Shown here: positions 53,787 through 63,741 of the stretch, one piece after another
Layout of the letters: every line of letters begins with the position of its first letter
How positions within the stretch are numbered: the stretch's first letter is position 1
Origin: Reyranella sp.
Lineage (GTDB): Bacteria > Pseudomonadota > Alphaproteobacteria > Reyranellales > Reyranellaceae
Direction: 5' to 3'
Assembly (NCBI RefSeq): GCF_004297405.1
Contig: NZ_SCVC01000015.1
Span: 1 to 64,000 of the forward strand
DNA length: 64,000 nt
Position numbers and translations under genes: made by a program
The notes under the pieces: generated by a model
Seen by the model: the letters and a program-made list of their open reading frames with translations, nothing else
What the model was told of the DNA's origin: nothing
The model's database searches: none

Positions 53787-54575
53787 CTAGGCCGCCACCA
53801 CCAAAGTCGAAGCAAGCTGGCGCACCGACTTCACCATCGCCATGGCGACCAGCTTGCCGGTCTTGCGGTTCTCCTCGCTGACCGTCACGTCTTCCATGAA
53901 AGTGAAGCGGCCGAACGCGCCCTTGGCTTCCAGTTCGACGATGTGTGTGGTGATGCCGGGATCGGCCACGATCACGACTCGCGTCTTGTCGAGGCCGAGT
54001 CCTGCGAGGGCGGCAGCCGCCGAGATATTGACGTTCTGCGGATAAAGGCGTGCGCCCTCGCGCACCGGGCCATCGAATACGGTGTACGGCGCCTTCAGCC
54101 CGTCGAGGTCGACTAGAGTTTCCGCGATCGTGCCCTTCCAGGCCGATGGGTCCTTGCGCACCGTGACGGTGACGCTATCGAGTCCACCGACGGCCGCACT
54201 GCTCAGGATATCGAGCGCGCCGATCCCACCTGAGGGCAGGATGAGCTTGCGGCCATTCGCCTTGGCAGCGGCCAGCAGGCGCTCAAACAGAGTGGTGTCG
54301 GTGAAAGCACCGACGGACGTCACCAGAAAATCCGCGCCGCTTTCCAGCACCCTCTGGCCATAGGTGCGCACCGCCTCGTGTCCGGCGCATTCGGCGACGG
54401 CGTCGAACTTGTGGGTGAAGAAGCGATCGGGTTCGTGGGTCAGCAGACCTTCGTTGCGCGGCCGTTTCACCAGCGCGGCCACGAGCTTCAGGTTCTCGAT
54501 ATTGCCAGCCTTCAGCGCCGCCTCGACATGCTTGCCGATGGCGCCATAGCCGATCATGCCAAGCTGAACGGTCAT
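53787..54575 (-). CDS. nadX: L-aspartate dehydrogenase-like NAD(P)-dependent enzyme
   Basis: The 262-residue protein begins MTVQLGMIGYGAIGKHVEAALKAG (NAD-binding). It has the family segments AECAGHEAVRTYGQRVLESGADFLVTSVGAF, LPSGGIGALDILSSAAVGGLDSVTVTVRKDP and PQNVNISAAAALAGLGLDKTRVVIVADPGITTHIVELEAKGAFG. It would convert aspartate or a related amino acid to the oxo acid and ammonia, or the reverse. Within a catabolic cluster a nitrogen-release role is likely. It overlaps the amidase gene by four bases. Confidence 0.85.
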   Translation of the reverse strand: MTVQLGMIGYGAIGKHVEAALKAGNIENLKLVAALVKRPRNEGLLTHEPDRFFTHKFDAVAECAGHEAVRTYGQRVLESGADFLVTSVGAFTDTTLFERLLAAAKANGRKLILPSGGIGALDILSSAAVGGLDSVTVTVRKDPSAWKGTIAETLVDLDGLKAPYTVFDGPVREGARLYPQNVNISAAAALAGLGLDKTRVVIVADPGITTHIVELEAKGAFGRFTFMEDVTVSEENRKTGKLVAMAMVKSVRQLASTLVVAA

Positions 54576-55852
54576 GAGAGTTGTGCTTCGGCCCAGCGTG
54601 CCCAGGCGATGAGCTGGTCATCGCTGCCGTGCTTGCCCACGAGCTGCACCGACAGCGGCAGGCCGAACGGCCCCGTGTTGAAGGGCAGGGTGATGCACGG
54701 TGTGCCCAGCAGGGTCCAGAAACGGTTGAAGAGCGGATCGCCGGTGTTGCCGAGGCCCGACGGTGCTTCGCCCTTGGCCGCGGGTGTCAGCAGCAGGTCG
54801 AACTTTTCCCACGCATCGGAAAGTTGACCGACAGCGATGCGCTTGCGCTTCTTGGCATCGGCGTATTGCCGCCGGTTCACGGCATCGCCATCGATCATCA
54901 CGCCCTTCATGATGGGCGAAAAGAGGTGCGAGAATCGGGCGCGTTCCTTGGCATAGGACTGCGTCGCTTCCTTGGTCATGATGCGGTTCTGTGCCGGCAC
55001 GAGAGCAGTCCACGCCTCCGGCGCCTGCCATTCACGCACTTTGGCGCCGGCAGCGCGCAGCACGCGGGCCGCTTCCTCGATGTTCTTCCTGTTGTAGGGA
55101 TCGGCCTCGTCCCACCAAGGCGTTCGGACCAGACCGATGCGCGGCGCTTGGCCTCTCGCGGGGGGATCGGCCGGCGCATGGCCATAGGCGGCGCGGATCA
55201 GCGCCAGGTCGTTCGCCTCGCGGGTGAAGAAACCCAGGGTATCGAGGCTCCTGGCGTAGGTTTTCACGCCGGTCATGTCGGCCCAGCCGTAGGTGCCCTT
55301 GTAGGCCACCACGCCATTGAAGGCGCCGGGGCGGATCACCGAGCCTGCAGTCTGTGTGCCGTAGCCGATCGGGGACATGAAGTCGGCGACAGCCGCGGCC
55401 GAGCCGGAAGAGGAGCCAGCCGGCGTATGGCGGAGGTTATGCGGGTTGTGCGTCTTGCCGGCATGACCGCCTGCGAACTCGGTGGTCACCGACTTGCCGA
55501 GCACGATGGCACCGGCCGCGGTGAGCTGGCTGACGCAAGCGGCATCCTTGCCCACGACATGATCGCGATAGATTGGCGAGCCGCAGGTGGTGGGCATCGT
55601 CTTCGTCGAGATGATGTCCTTCACCGCCAGCGGAATGCCGTGCAGGGGTCCGACCGGACGCGCACGCTTGTCCAACTGGTCGGCGCGCTTGCGGGCGCCT
55701 TCGGGGTCGAGCGCTTCCCAGGCATGGACCTGACCCTCGCGGGCTTCGATGCGATCGAGGCAGGCCTCGACCAGATCGCGCGCCTTGAGCCGCTTCTCGG
55801 CCATACGACGTACAGCTTCGCTGGCCGATAGCCTGTTCGGCGATTTCGCCAT
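54572..55852 (-). CDS. Amidase signature family protein
   Basis: The 426-residue hydrolase has the Ser-cis-Ser-Lys triad: K78 (LAVKDIISTKT), S147 (TPAGSSSGSAAAVADF) and S171 (GYGTQTAGSVIRPGAFNG). The AGS after TQT is a variant of the usual GGS. It hydrolyses an amide or carbamoyl group. The ATG at 55852 has GGGGGAAG upstream; a longer frame starting at 55948 would overlap the divergent RraA gene. It leads the minus-strand unit and is divergent from RraA. Confidence 0.88.
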   Translation of the reverse strand: MAKSPNRLSASEAVRRMAEKRLKARDLVEACLDRIEAREGQVHAWEALDPEGARKRADQLDKRARPVGPLHGIPLAVKDIISTKTMPTTCGSPIYRDHVVGKDAACVSQLTAAGAIVLGKSVTTEFAGGHAGKTHNPHNLRHTPAGSSSGSAAAVADFMSPIGYGTQTAGSVIRPGAFNGVVAYKGTYGWADMTGVKTYARSLDTLGFFTREANDLALIRAAYGHAPADPPARGQAPRIGLVRTPWWDEADPYNRKNIEEAARVLRAAGAKVREWQAPEAWTALVPAQNRIMTKEATQSYAKERARFSHLFSPIMKGVMIDGDAVNRRQYADAKKRKRIAVGQLSDAWEKFDLLLTPAAKGEAPSGLGNTGDPLFNRFWTLLGTPCITLPFNTGPFGLPLSVQLVGKHGSDDQLIAWARWAEAQLS

Positions 55853-55916
55853 GCGTTCTTCCCCCTCGTGTGTCGTTCGGCGCATGATGGCCGAGCCCAA
55901 GACAGAAAGGTAGCCC

Positions 55917-56603
55917 ATGCTCGACGATCCGCCTCTGCTCACGATCAAGGCCGGCTTTCAACGGCCCGATCCTGCCAAGGTCGCGGCATTGAAGGGTGCA
56001 CAGACATCGCATCTCGTCGACGCCATGGATGGTCGCGGTGCGCTCGACTGGACCATCAAGCCCTGCGATCCGGAGAACGCCTCGTTCGCAGGCGTTGCCG
56101 TGACATGTCATGCGTACCCCGCCGACAATCTCGCGCTGTTCGGCGCCATGGAGATCGCTCAGCCGGGCGACGTCATCATGTGCGCCAACGATTCCTATCG
56201 GCTGACCGCGCTGGTCGGCGATCTGGTGGCCGGCATGATGAAGAATGCCGGCCTTGCTGCCCTCGTCACCGATGGTCTGGCGCGCGACCGTGTCGGCATC
56301 GTAGCGGCTGGCCTGCCGCTCTTTTGCGCCGGGATCGTCCCCAATTCACCGGCCAAGAACGGGCCGGGGAGTGTCGGCCTGCCGGTGACGATCGGCGGCG
56401 TGCCGGTGAGTTCAGGCGATGTGATCGTGGGTGATGGCGATGGCGTCGTCGTGGTACCGCAGGCCATCCTCGACGCCACCGTCAAGCGGCTGGGCGAGGT
56501 GCGCGCGGCCGAGGCAAAGGCCGAGGCGGCGGTGAAGGGTGGTGCTAAGATGACGGCGAGCGCGGCTGCGTTGCTCAAATCGCCGCGGGTGCTACGCCTC
56601 TAG
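55917..56603 (+). CDS. RraA-family protein (4-hydroxy-4-methyl-2-oxoglutarate aldolase-like)
   Basis: The 228-residue protein has the RraA-fold pattern SHLVDAMDGRGALDWTIKPCDPENASFAGVAVTCHAYPADNLALFGAMEIAQPGDVIMC. It continues with NDSYRLTALVGDLVAGMMKNAGLAALVTDGLARDRVGIVAAGLPLFCAGIVPNSPAKNGPG. Members include metal-dependent pyruvate-releasing aldolases and other catabolic lyases, so a late step making pyruvate is possible. The first gene of a four-gene rightward unit in the catabolic region. Confidence 0.86.
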   Translation: MLDDPPLLTIKAGFQRPDPAKVAALKGAQTSHLVDAMDGRGALDWTIKPCDPENASFAGVAVTCHAYPADNLALFGAMEIAQPGDVIMCANDSYRLTALVGDLVAGMMKNAGLAALVTDGLARDRVGIVAAGLPLFCAGIVPNSPAKNGPGSVGLPVTIGGVPVSSGDVIVGDGDGVVVVPQAILDATVKRLGEVRAAEAKAEAAVKGGAKMTASAAALLKSPRVLRL

Positions 56604-56612
56604 GAGGGTCCC

Positions 56613-57161
56613 ATGCCCCAAGGTCTGCCGTTCAAGGTCCAGAAGCTCGGTCACGCCGTCGTCTATGTCGCCGACCTGGAACGCTCCAAGCACTTCTATA
56701 CGGAGGTGCTGGGCTTCAAGGTGTCGGACGTCTATCCCGGCGCGATGATGCCGGGCGGCATGGTCTTCCTGCGCTGCAACGGCGACCATCACTGTCTGGC
56801 CCTGGTCGGCGGCCGCGGCGAGGGAGGAGAGGGGCCAAAGAGCCTGCATCATCTCGCCTTCGAACTGGCAACGCTCGACGAGGTGTTCCGCGCCCGCGAT
56901 CACCTCAAGGCGCATGGCGCCAAGCTGGTCTACGAAGGCCGCCGCCGCGCCGGCTGTCAGGTCTCGGTCGAATTCCTCGATCCCGATGGCCATCATCTCG
57001 AACTCTATTGGGGCGTCGATCAGATCGGCTCCGATGACCGGTCGCGGCCGGCCGAGGAATGGCGCCAGACGGCAACCCTCGAGGATGCCGTGCGCATTGC
57101 ACCCCCGGGCCAGGACACGACTCTGCGCGATTCCGATCTCAAGGTGCGCATCAATGACTGA
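56613..57161 (+). CDS. VOC-superfamily (glyoxalase/bleomycin-resistance/dioxygenase fold) protein
   Basis: The 182-residue protein has two paired beta-alpha-beta-beta-beta modules. One has VQKLGHAVVYVADLERSKHFYTEVLGFKVSDVYPGAMMPGGMVFLRCNGDHHCLALVGG. The other has KSLHHLAFELATLDEVFRARDHLKAHGAKLVYEGRRRAGCQVSVEFLDPDGHHLELYWG. His and Glu metal-ligand positions are kept (first strand His, HHLAFE, ELYWG). It may be an extradiol-type dioxygenase or glyoxalase-like enzyme. AGGAGGG precedes the start. Confidence 0.86.
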   Translation: MPQGLPFKVQKLGHAVVYVADLERSKHFYTEVLGFKVSDVYPGAMMPGGMVFLRCNGDHHCLALVGGRGEGGEGPKSLHHLAFELATLDEVFRARDHLKAHGAKLVYEGRRRAGCQVSVEFLDPDGHHLELYWGVDQIGSDDRSRPAEEWRQTATLEDAVRIAPPGQDTTLRDSDLKVRIND

Positions 57162-57762
57162 AAGCACGATGTTCCACGATGGCAATCGCCGCCTGCAGGA
57201 CCAGTTCGACAGCCGCCGCATTGCCGACCGGTTGGTCGAAAAGCTGACGCACGTTGAATTCACGGCGAGCGATCGCGCGTTCATCGAAGGTGCGATGTTC
57301 TTCTTCCTCGCGACATCCGACGATCGCGGTCAGCCCGATTGTTCCTTCAAGGGCGGCATGCCGGGCTTCGTGCAGGTGATCGGTCCCAGCGAACTCGCCT
57401 TTCCCGACTACGACGGCAACGGCATGTTCAAGAGCCTCGGCAATATCGTGGCCAACCCCAATGTCGGCCTGCTCTTTATCGACATGGGCGAGAAGCCGCG
57501 CCGAGTGCGGGTGAACGGCGAGGCGAATGTGAGCCGCGACGATCCGCTGATGCAGCGCTTTGCCGGTGCGCAGCTCCTGGTACGCGTGAAAGCGCGGGCG
57601 ATCTTTCCCAACTGCCCGCGCTACATCATGACGCCAGGAACGGCGGAGGCTTCCAAGTATGCACCGCGGCCCGACTATGCGCCGCCGGAGCCCGCCTGGA
57701 AGGGCTTCGACGACTTCAAGGACTACATCCATCCCCGGCAGAAGACGCCCAACGGCGACTAG
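57154..57762 (+). CDS. PNPOx-fold (pyridoxamine 5'-phosphate oxidase-like) flavoprotein
   Basis: The 202-residue protein has the split-barrel flavin-binding pattern EKLTHVEFTASDRAFIEGAMFFFLATSDDRGQPDCSFKGGMPGFVQVIGPSELAFPDYDGNGMFKSLGNIVANPNVGLLFIDMGEKPRRVRVNGEA. Function unknown beyond a likely FMN-linked redox role. It overlaps the VOC gene by eight bases. Met6 at 57169 is an alternative start. Confidence 0.85.
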   Translation: MTESTMFHDGNRRLQDQFDSRRIADRLVEKLTHVEFTASDRAFIEGAMFFFLATSDDRGQPDCSFKGGMPGFVQVIGPSELAFPDYDGNGMFKSLGNIVANPNVGLLFIDMGEKPRRVRVNGEANVSRDDPLMQRFAGAQLLVRVKARAIFPNCPRYIMTPGTAEASKYAPRPDYAPPEPAWKGFDDFKDYIHPRQKTPNGD

Positions 57763-57881
57763 GCCTCGCGCAATACCGATCGTGTCCGATTGGTCCGCTC
57801 TCGGCGCGGTGGCCGGTGTTCGCGCGGTGCGACGAGGCCTTCGGGATGGCCTTTCAGATACTGAGTGCGGAGGACAGAACG

Positions 57882-59327
57882 GTGGGTAAGCGTTTCGCGA
57901 TCATCGGGGCTGGCATGTCGGGCATCCTGACGGCCATCAAGCTCAAAGAGCGCGGCATCGAGGACTTCGCGATCTATGAGAAGGCCGCGCGATTGGGTGG
58001 CACCTGGCGTGACAATACCTATCCCGGCCTGTCGTGCGACGTGCCGAGCCATGTCTACGCCTACTCCTTCGAACTGAAGGGTGACTGGTCGCATCGCTTT
58101 TCGCCGGGCGCCGAGATTCAGGGCTACTTCGAAGGCGTGGCCAGGAAGTATGGCCTCGATCGGCATTTCCGCTTCAACAGTGAAATCGAGCGTGCCGAGT
58201 ATCGCGACGGCCGTTGGCATCTGACGATCAAGGGCGGCGCTACCGACATCGTCGACTTCGTGATCTCCGCGACCGGCGTACTACACCATCCCGCCACGCC
58301 CGATATTCCGGGCCTCGGTGACTTCAAAGGCGCCTGCTTTCATTCGGCGCGCTGGGATCACTCGGCACCACTCGATGGCAAGCGAGTCGGCATCATCGGC
58401 ACGGGCTCGACAGCGATCCAGATCGTGCCCGCGCTGGCCGACCGCGTGTCGAAGCTGACGCTGTTCCAACGCACCGCTCAGTGGGTGCTGCCGCTCGCCA
58501 ATCCACCCTACAGCGACGACGAGAAGGCGATGTATCTCGCCTCGCCGCAGAGCCTGCAGCAATCCTACGATTTCTGGTCGGCGCGCTTCGTCGACACGTT
58601 CGCGCGCGCCGTGATCGGCGATCAGGACGAGCTGCACAAGATCGAAGCCGCCTGTCGTATCAATCTCGAAGAGAATGTGGGCGATCCTGAGCTCCGGCGG
58701 CGGCTCACTCCCAATTATCGTGCGGCCTGCAAGCGGCTGATCATGTCGGATACCTTCTATCCGGCGATGCAGAAGCCGAACGTCGAACTGATCACCGATG
58801 GCATCGAACGCATCGAGGCATCAGGTGTACGCACCAAGGACGGCGTCCTGCATGAGCTCGATGTACTGGTGCTGGCAACCGGCTTCGATGGTCACGCGTT
58901 CCTGCGCCCGATCGACGTGATCGGCGAGGGCGGACTGAGACTTGTCGACGCCTGGGCTCATGCCAACGAGGCCTATCGTTCGGTGGCGGCGCCGGGCTTT
59001 CCGAACTTCTTCATGCTGGTGGGGCCCAACAGCCCGATCGGCAACTTCTCGGTGATCCTGATCTCCGAGCTGCAGCTCGCTTATGTCTTGCAGCTCGTCG
59101 ACCTGGTGCTGGACGGCAAATGCCGCGCCGTGGCGCCCTCTAAGGCGGCCACGCAGCGTTTCAATGCCGCGCTACGCGAGGCCATGAAGGGCACCGTCTG
59201 GGTGACCGGTTGCAAGAGCTGGTACCTCGACCGCAACGGCAATCCCGCGCTCTGGCCCTGGAGCTTCGACCGCTTCCGCGCCGAAATGCAGGCACCCGAT
59301 CTCACCGACTTCGACTTGGCGGCCTAG
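57882..59327 (+). CDS. Flavin-containing (Baeyer-Villiger type) monooxygenase
   Basis: The 481-residue FAD enzyme has an N-terminal FAD motif FAIIGAGMSGILTAIKLKERG. LGGTWRDNTYPGLSCDVPSHVYAYSF is very like Baeyer-Villiger/FMO proteins, with the fingerprint region FKGACFHSARWDHSAPLDGKRVGIIGTGSTAIQI (NADPH motif GTGSTA). It would oxygenate a ketone or heteroatom. GGAGGA lies seven bases before a GTG at 57882, giving (M)GKRFAIIGAG; an upstream ATG at 57846 is possible but lacks a good ribosome site. It ends 13 bases before the convergent RND gene. Confidence 0.88.
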   Translation: MGKRFAIIGAGMSGILTAIKLKERGIEDFAIYEKAARLGGTWRDNTYPGLSCDVPSHVYAYSFELKGDWSHRFSPGAEIQGYFEGVARKYGLDRHFRFNSEIERAEYRDGRWHLTIKGGATDIVDFVISATGVLHHPATPDIPGLGDFKGACFHSARWDHSAPLDGKRVGIIGTGSTAIQIVPALADRVSKLTLFQRTAQWVLPLANPPYSDDEKAMYLASPQSLQQSYDFWSARFVDTFARAVIGDQDELHKIEAACRINLEENVGDPELRRRLTPNYRAACKRLIMSDTFYPAMQKPNVELITDGIERIEASGVRTKDGVLHELDVLVLATGFDGHAFLRPIDVIGEGGLRLVDAWAHANEAYRSVAAPGFPNFFMLVGPNSPIGNFSVILISELQLAYVLQLVDLVLDGKCRAVAPSKAATQRFNAALREAMKGTVWVTGCKSWYLDRNGNPALWPWSFDRFRAEMQAPDLTDFDLAA

Positions 59328-59340
59328 CGCCGCCAGTCGC

Positions 59341-62300
59341 TCAAGCCTTGCCGATCATCCCCTTGATCTTCTCGCGGCCGCGCTGGAGCGCGACGTAGAG
59401 GCCGGGGATCACGAAGATGCCGAGGCAGGCGGCGGCGATCATGCCGCCGAACACGGCCGTGCCCACGGCACGCTGTGTGGCAGCACCGGCGCCGGACGCG
59501 ATCACCAGCGGCACGAGGCCGAGGATGAAGGCGAAGGACGTCATCATCACCGCACGGAAGCGCAGGCCTGCCGCCGCGGTGGCCGCGGTCACGACATCGG
59601 CCCCCTTCTCACGTTCGGCCATGGCGAACTCGATGATCAGGATGGCGTTCTTGGCGGCCAGCGCGATCAGCACCACGATTCCGATCTGGGCATAGATGTT
59701 GTTGTCGAGCCCCGCGATGAACAGTGCCGTCATTGCGCCGAACAGGCCGACCGTCACCGACAGGAGGGCAGCGACCGGGATGGCGGTGCTTTCATAGAGG
59801 CCGACCAGGAAGAGGTAGGCGAAGACCACGGCCAGGCCCAGGATGAAGCCCGTTTGGCCGCTGGCGGCCTTTTCCTGAAGCGCCGTGCCGGTCCATTCGT
59901 AGCCATAGCCCGTGGGCAGGGTCGTCTTGGCGAGATTCTCCATGGCGGCGATTGCCTGACCCGACGAGAAGCCGGGCGCAGGGGCGCCATTCAGCGTCAC
60001 CGAGCGCAGATTGTTGTAGCGCACGATCGAAGAGGGTGCGGTCACCATCTCCAGGTTGGCGACGGCTTGCAGCGGCACCAGTTCGCCACTCGAGGAGCGG
60101 ACGCGCACGCGGAATACGTCGTTAACCGTCTTGCGGTCCGACGCCTCGGCCTGGACCTTCACCTGCCAGGTCCGGCCGAACAGGTTGAAGTCGTTGGTGT
60201 AGGTGCCGCCCATCGAGGTCTGCAGGGCCGAGAAGATGTCGGCGATGCTGACGCCCAAAGCCTGAGCGCGTTCGCGGTCGAGCTTGAGATTGATCTGCGG
60301 CGTCGAGGCACCATAGGTCGTGAACACGCTGGCGAGTTCCGGCACCTGTTGCGCCGCCACCATCATGCCACGTGCCACGGCTGCCAGTTCGGTAGGCGGC
60401 GCACCGGTCAGGGTCTGGAGCTGGAATTCGAAGCCCGAAGAATTTCCGAGACCCATGATCGGTGGCAGGTTGAAGGCGAAGACATTGGCCGCTGCGATCT
60501 GGCTGAAGGCGATGTTCAACTCCTTGAGGGCGCTGAATACCGAGAGATCGGCTTCCTTACGCTGATCGAAAGGCTTCAGGGCCACGACCACGAGGGCGCG
60601 ATTGGGCAACGCCAGCCCGTCGAGCAGGCTGTAGCCCGAGACGGTGAACATGCTCTGCAGCCATGGCTTGCCTTGGATGGTCTTCTCGACCTGGTCGACG
60701 GCGCCCAAGGTGCGGTTGGTCGAAGCAGCGTCAGGGAGCTGAATTTCGGCCATGAAGGCGCCCTGGTCCTCGTCCGGCAGGAAGCCCGAAGGTACCATCG
60801 AACCGATGCCGCCGGTGGCGACCACGAAGCCGCCCACCAGCAGCAAGGCCACGATGCCGCGCCGCGCCAGCGGTGTGACGACGCGGACATAGCCGTCGCG
60901 CGTCTTGTCGATGCCGTTCTGCATCCAGGCGATGACGCCGGTCGGCTTCTTCTTGTGGCGCAGAATCAGCGAGCAAAGGGCGGGTGAGAGGGTCAGCGCG
61001 TTGATCGCAGAGATCACCATCGAGACCGAGACGGCGACGGCGAACTGCGAATAGAGCTGGCCGGCAATGCCGGGAATGAAGGCGGTCGGGATGAAGACCG
61101 AGAGCAGCACCAAGGTGATGGCGATGATCGGCCCGGTGACCTGGCCCATGGCCTTTTCGGTCGCCTCGGCCACCGTGAGGTTGGGCTCGTGCTCCAATAT
61201 GTGCTCGACGGCCTCGACCACGACGATAGCGTCGTCGACCACGATGCCGATCGCCAGCACCAGCGCCAACAGCGAGATGGTGTTGGCCGAAAAGCCGAAG
61301 GCCAACATGACGGCGAACGTGCCGATCAGGGCCACAGGCACGGCGACGATGGGGATGATGGTGGCGCGCAGGTTGCCCAGGAAGACGAAGACGACGATCG
61401 CGACCAGCACGAAGGCCTCGATCAGAGTGTGGATCACGCTCTCGATGGTGGCCTTCACAAACACCGTCGTGTCGTACATCACATCGTAGGCGACATCGTC
61501 GGGAAAGCGCGGCTCCAGCTCCTTCATCGCCTTGCGCACGCCCTCGGCGGTGGCGAGCGCATTGGCGCCGGGAAGCTGGAAGATCTGGATGCCTGACGCG
61601 GGATTGCCGTTGTAGCGGCCGATCGAATCGCTGTTCTTGGCGCCCAGCTCGACCCTGGCGACGTCCTTGATCCTGACCAGCGCGCCGTCGGACTGTGCGC
61701 GGACCACGATATTCTCGAATTCCTCGATCGTGGTCAGGCGGCCCTGCGTGGTGATGTTGAGCTGGAAGTCGACATCGCTCATCAACGGCGCCGCGCCGAC
61801 CAGGCCGACCGCGGCCTGGACGTTCTGCGCCTGCACGGCCTTCACCACGTCGTCGGGCGTGATGTTGAGGCTGGCCATGCGCTCCATGTTGAGCCAGACG
61901 CGCATCGAGTAGTCGAGCGCACCGAACAACGAGGCGTTGCCGACGCCCGGCACGCGCCGCAGCGTGTCGAGCAGGTTGATGGTTGCGAAATTGGAGAGGA
62001 ACAGGCCGTCGCGGCTGCCTTTCGGCGAATAAACGGCGATGACCTGCAGCAGGGCCGAGGATTGCTTACGTGTGGTGACACCGTTGCGCTGCACTTCCGG
62101 AGGCAGCAGCGCGATGCCCTGGTTCACGCGGTTAGTGACGTTGACCGTATTGAGATCAGGATCGGAACCGACTTCGAAGCTGACGGTGAGCTGATAGCTG
62201 CCGTCGCCACCCGAGGTCGATTTCATGTAGAGCATGCGCTCGACGCCGTTGACCTGCGCCTCGATCACCTGGGCCACGCTCTCTTCGACCGCCTGTGCCG

Positions 62301-62463
62301 AAGCGCCGGGGTAGGTGGCGTTGACCGTGACCTGCGGCGGCACGATGTCCGGGAACTGCGCCACTGGCAGCGCCGTCATGGCGATGACACCAGCGATCGT
62401 GATGACCGTCGAGATGACGAAAGCCAGCCGCGGGCGGCGGATGAACAGCGACGAGATCGTCAT
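59341..62463 (-). CDS. RND multidrug efflux permease (HAE1 family)
   Basis: The 1040-residue inner-membrane protein begins [63 protein letters not shown]. The proton-relay aspartates are in [21 protein letters not shown], and it keeps the second-half motif [25 protein letters not shown]. It is of AcrB/MexF type, with two large periplasmic loops. The adaptor gene lies 18 bases upstream. No outer-membrane factor gene is seen. Substrates unknown. Confidence 0.95.
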   Translation of the reverse strand: MTISSLFIRRPRLAFVISTVITIAGVIAMTALPVAQFPDIVPPQVTVNATYPGASAQAVEESVAQVIEAQVNGVERMLYMKSTSGGDGSYQLTVSFEVGSDPDLNTVNVTNRVNQGIALLPPEVQRNGVTTRKQSSALLQVIAVYSPKGSRDGLFLSNFATINLLDTLRRVPGVGNASLFGALDYSMRVWLNMERMASLNITPDDVVKAVQAQNVQAAVGLVGAAPLMSDVDFQLNITTQGRLTTIEEFENIVVRAQSDGALVRIKDVARVELGAKNSDSIGRYNGNPASGIQIFQLPGANALATAEGVRKAMKELEPRFPDDVAYDVMYDTTVFVKATIESVIHTLIEAFVLVAIVVFVFLGNLRATIIPIVAVPVALIGTFAVMLAFGFSANTISLLALVLAIGIVVDDAIVVVEAVEHILEHEPNLTVAEATEKAMGQVTGPIIAITLVLLSVFIPTAFIPGIAGQLYSQFAVAVSVSMVISAINALTLSPALCSLILRHKKKPTGVIAWMQNGIDKTRDGYVRVVTPLARRGIVALLLVGGFVVATGGIGSMVPSGFLPDEDQGAFMAEIQLPDAASTNRTLGAVDQVEKTIQGKPWLQSMFTVSGYSLLDGLALPNRALVVVALKPFDQRKEADLSVFSALKELNIAFSQIAAANVFAFNLPPIMGLGNSSGFEFQLQTLTGAPPTELAAVARGMMVAAQQVPELASVFTTYGASTPQINLKLDRERAQALGVSIADIFSALQTSMGGTYTNDFNLFGRTWQVKVQAEASDRKTVNDVFRVRVRSSSGELVPLQAVANLEMVTAPSSIVRYNNLRSVTLNGAPAPGFSSGQAIAAMENLAKTTLPTGYGYEWTGTALQEKAASGQTGFILGLAVVFAYLFLVGLYESTAIPVAALLSVTVGLFGAMTALFIAGLDNNIYAQIGIVVLIALAAKNAILIIEFAMAEREKGADVVTAATAAAGLRFRAVMMTSFAFILGLVPLVIASGAGAATQRAVGTAVFGGMIAAACLGIFVIPGLYVALQRGREKIKGMIGKA

Positions 62464-62481
62464 GGTCTGGCGTCTCTCGGC

Positions 62482-63615
62482 TTACTGTTTCTGGACTGTT
62501 GGCGGGGCGGCACTTGGATTGACGACCATGCCCGGGCGGACCCGCTGCTGGCCCTGCACGATCACCTTTTCGCCAGCCTTGAGGCCGTCGAGGATGGCGA
62601 CCAGGCCATCGCGCGACACGCCGGTCTTCACACGCCGCTGCTCGGCCACGTTCTTGTCGTTGACGACGAACAGATAGGCGCCGCCCTGGTCCTGCGCGAT
62701 CGCGGCCTGTGGCACGACGAGCGCTACTGGTGGTTTCTCGCCCTCGATGACAACCCGCACGGTCTGACCGTCGGTCAGGAGCCCGTCCTTATTGTCGAAC
62801 ACGGCGCGAGCGAGCTGGGTGTCTGTCTTTGCGTCGACGGTGACGTCGAGAAAGTCGATCTTACCCTTCTCGTTATAGAGGCTGCCGTCGGCCAGTCGCA
62901 GCAATGCGACGATACCTTCGCCGCTGGCGCCGCCGGCTGGGCCGGCACCGCGTCGGGCATCAAGCAGCTCGCGCTGGGTCACGGGGAAGAGCACGCGGAT
63001 CGGGCGCTCACTCACCACCGTGGCGAGTACACCCGAATCGGGGCTGACAAGGTTACCAGGCGAAACTACCGCCCGGCCGATGCGGCCATCGATTGGCGAC
63101 TTGATCTGGGTATACGAGAGCTGGATCTCGGCGTCGCGGAGCTGCGCCTTAGCATCCTCGAGCTGGGCCTTGGCCTGGAGCTGCTCGGACAGACGTTGAT
63201 CATAGGTTGCCTGGGTGCCGGTGTTGGTGCGCAGCAACTCAGCGGCGCGCCGTAGGGCCAGGTCGGCATTGGTGAGCGCCGCGGTGGCGGCATCGCGCTG
63301 GGCGATCTTTTGGTCGACCGCAGCCTGGTAGGTCTCAGGCTCGATGGTGAAGACGACCTGGTCTGCCTTAACTTGGTCACCGTCGTTGAACTTGCGGGGG
63401 CCGAGGAAGCCCTTTACCCGTGCCCGCAGCTCGACTTTGTCGACGGCAGCAGCTCGGCCGATGAATTCGGCCTGGTCGGCGATCGGACGCTCGGCTGCGG
63501 CCTGCACCAGCACAGCTGGAGGTGGGGCGCCCTGCTGGGCAAAAGCCGTCATGGAGAAGGCAACCGCAAGGCCCGTAACGGCCAGTATCCAGGCCGTCGA
63601 ACGTCGGTCTTTCAT
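62482..63615 (-). CDS. RND efflux periplasmic adaptor (membrane fusion protein)
   Basis: The 377-residue protein has a signal peptide (TAWILAVTGLAVAFSMTAFAQ). The adaptor pattern follows: AEFIGRAAAVDKVELRARVKGFLGPRKFNDGDQVKADQVVFTIEP, a helical hairpin between about residues 90-140, and the beta-barrel and membrane-proximal segments (SPIDGRIGRAVVSPGNLVSPDSGVLATVVSERPIRVLFPV). The ATG at 63615 is preferred over a GTG at 63630 because a signal peptide then follows directly. First gene of the two-gene unit, divergent from the gene at 63742. Confidence 0.93.
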   Translation of the reverse strand: MKDRRSTAWILAVTGLAVAFSMTAFAQQGAPPPAVLVQAAAERPIADQAEFIGRAAAVDKVELRARVKGFLGPRKFNDGDQVKADQVVFTIEPETYQAAVDQKIAQRDAATAALTNADLALRRAAELLRTNTGTQATYDQRLSEQLQAKAQLEDAKAQLRDAEIQLSYTQIKSPIDGRIGRAVVSPGNLVSPDSGVLATVVSERPIRVLFPVTQRELLDARRGAGPAGGASGEGIVALLRLADGSLYNEKGKIDFLDVTVDAKTDTQLARAVFDNKDGLLTDGQTVRVVIEGEKPPVALVVPQAAIAQDQGGAYLFVVNDKNVAEQRRVKTGVSRDGLVAILDGLKAGEKVIVQGQQRVRPGMVVNPSAAPPTVQKQ

Positions 63616-63741
63616 TGTCTTCGCCCTCACTCGAACCTAACGTCCAAACACTGCCTTAATTCAACTGAAGGGTCACGGTATTTCCCCGGGCCCGGCGCTG
63701 TAGTGGCGCTGTCACGATGCGTGAAGAAAGAGGAGCAAGGA

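Noticed and set aside
59854..60987. Plus-strand frame opposite the RND permease
   Set aside because: A shadow of a well-recognised 1040-residue transporter gene.
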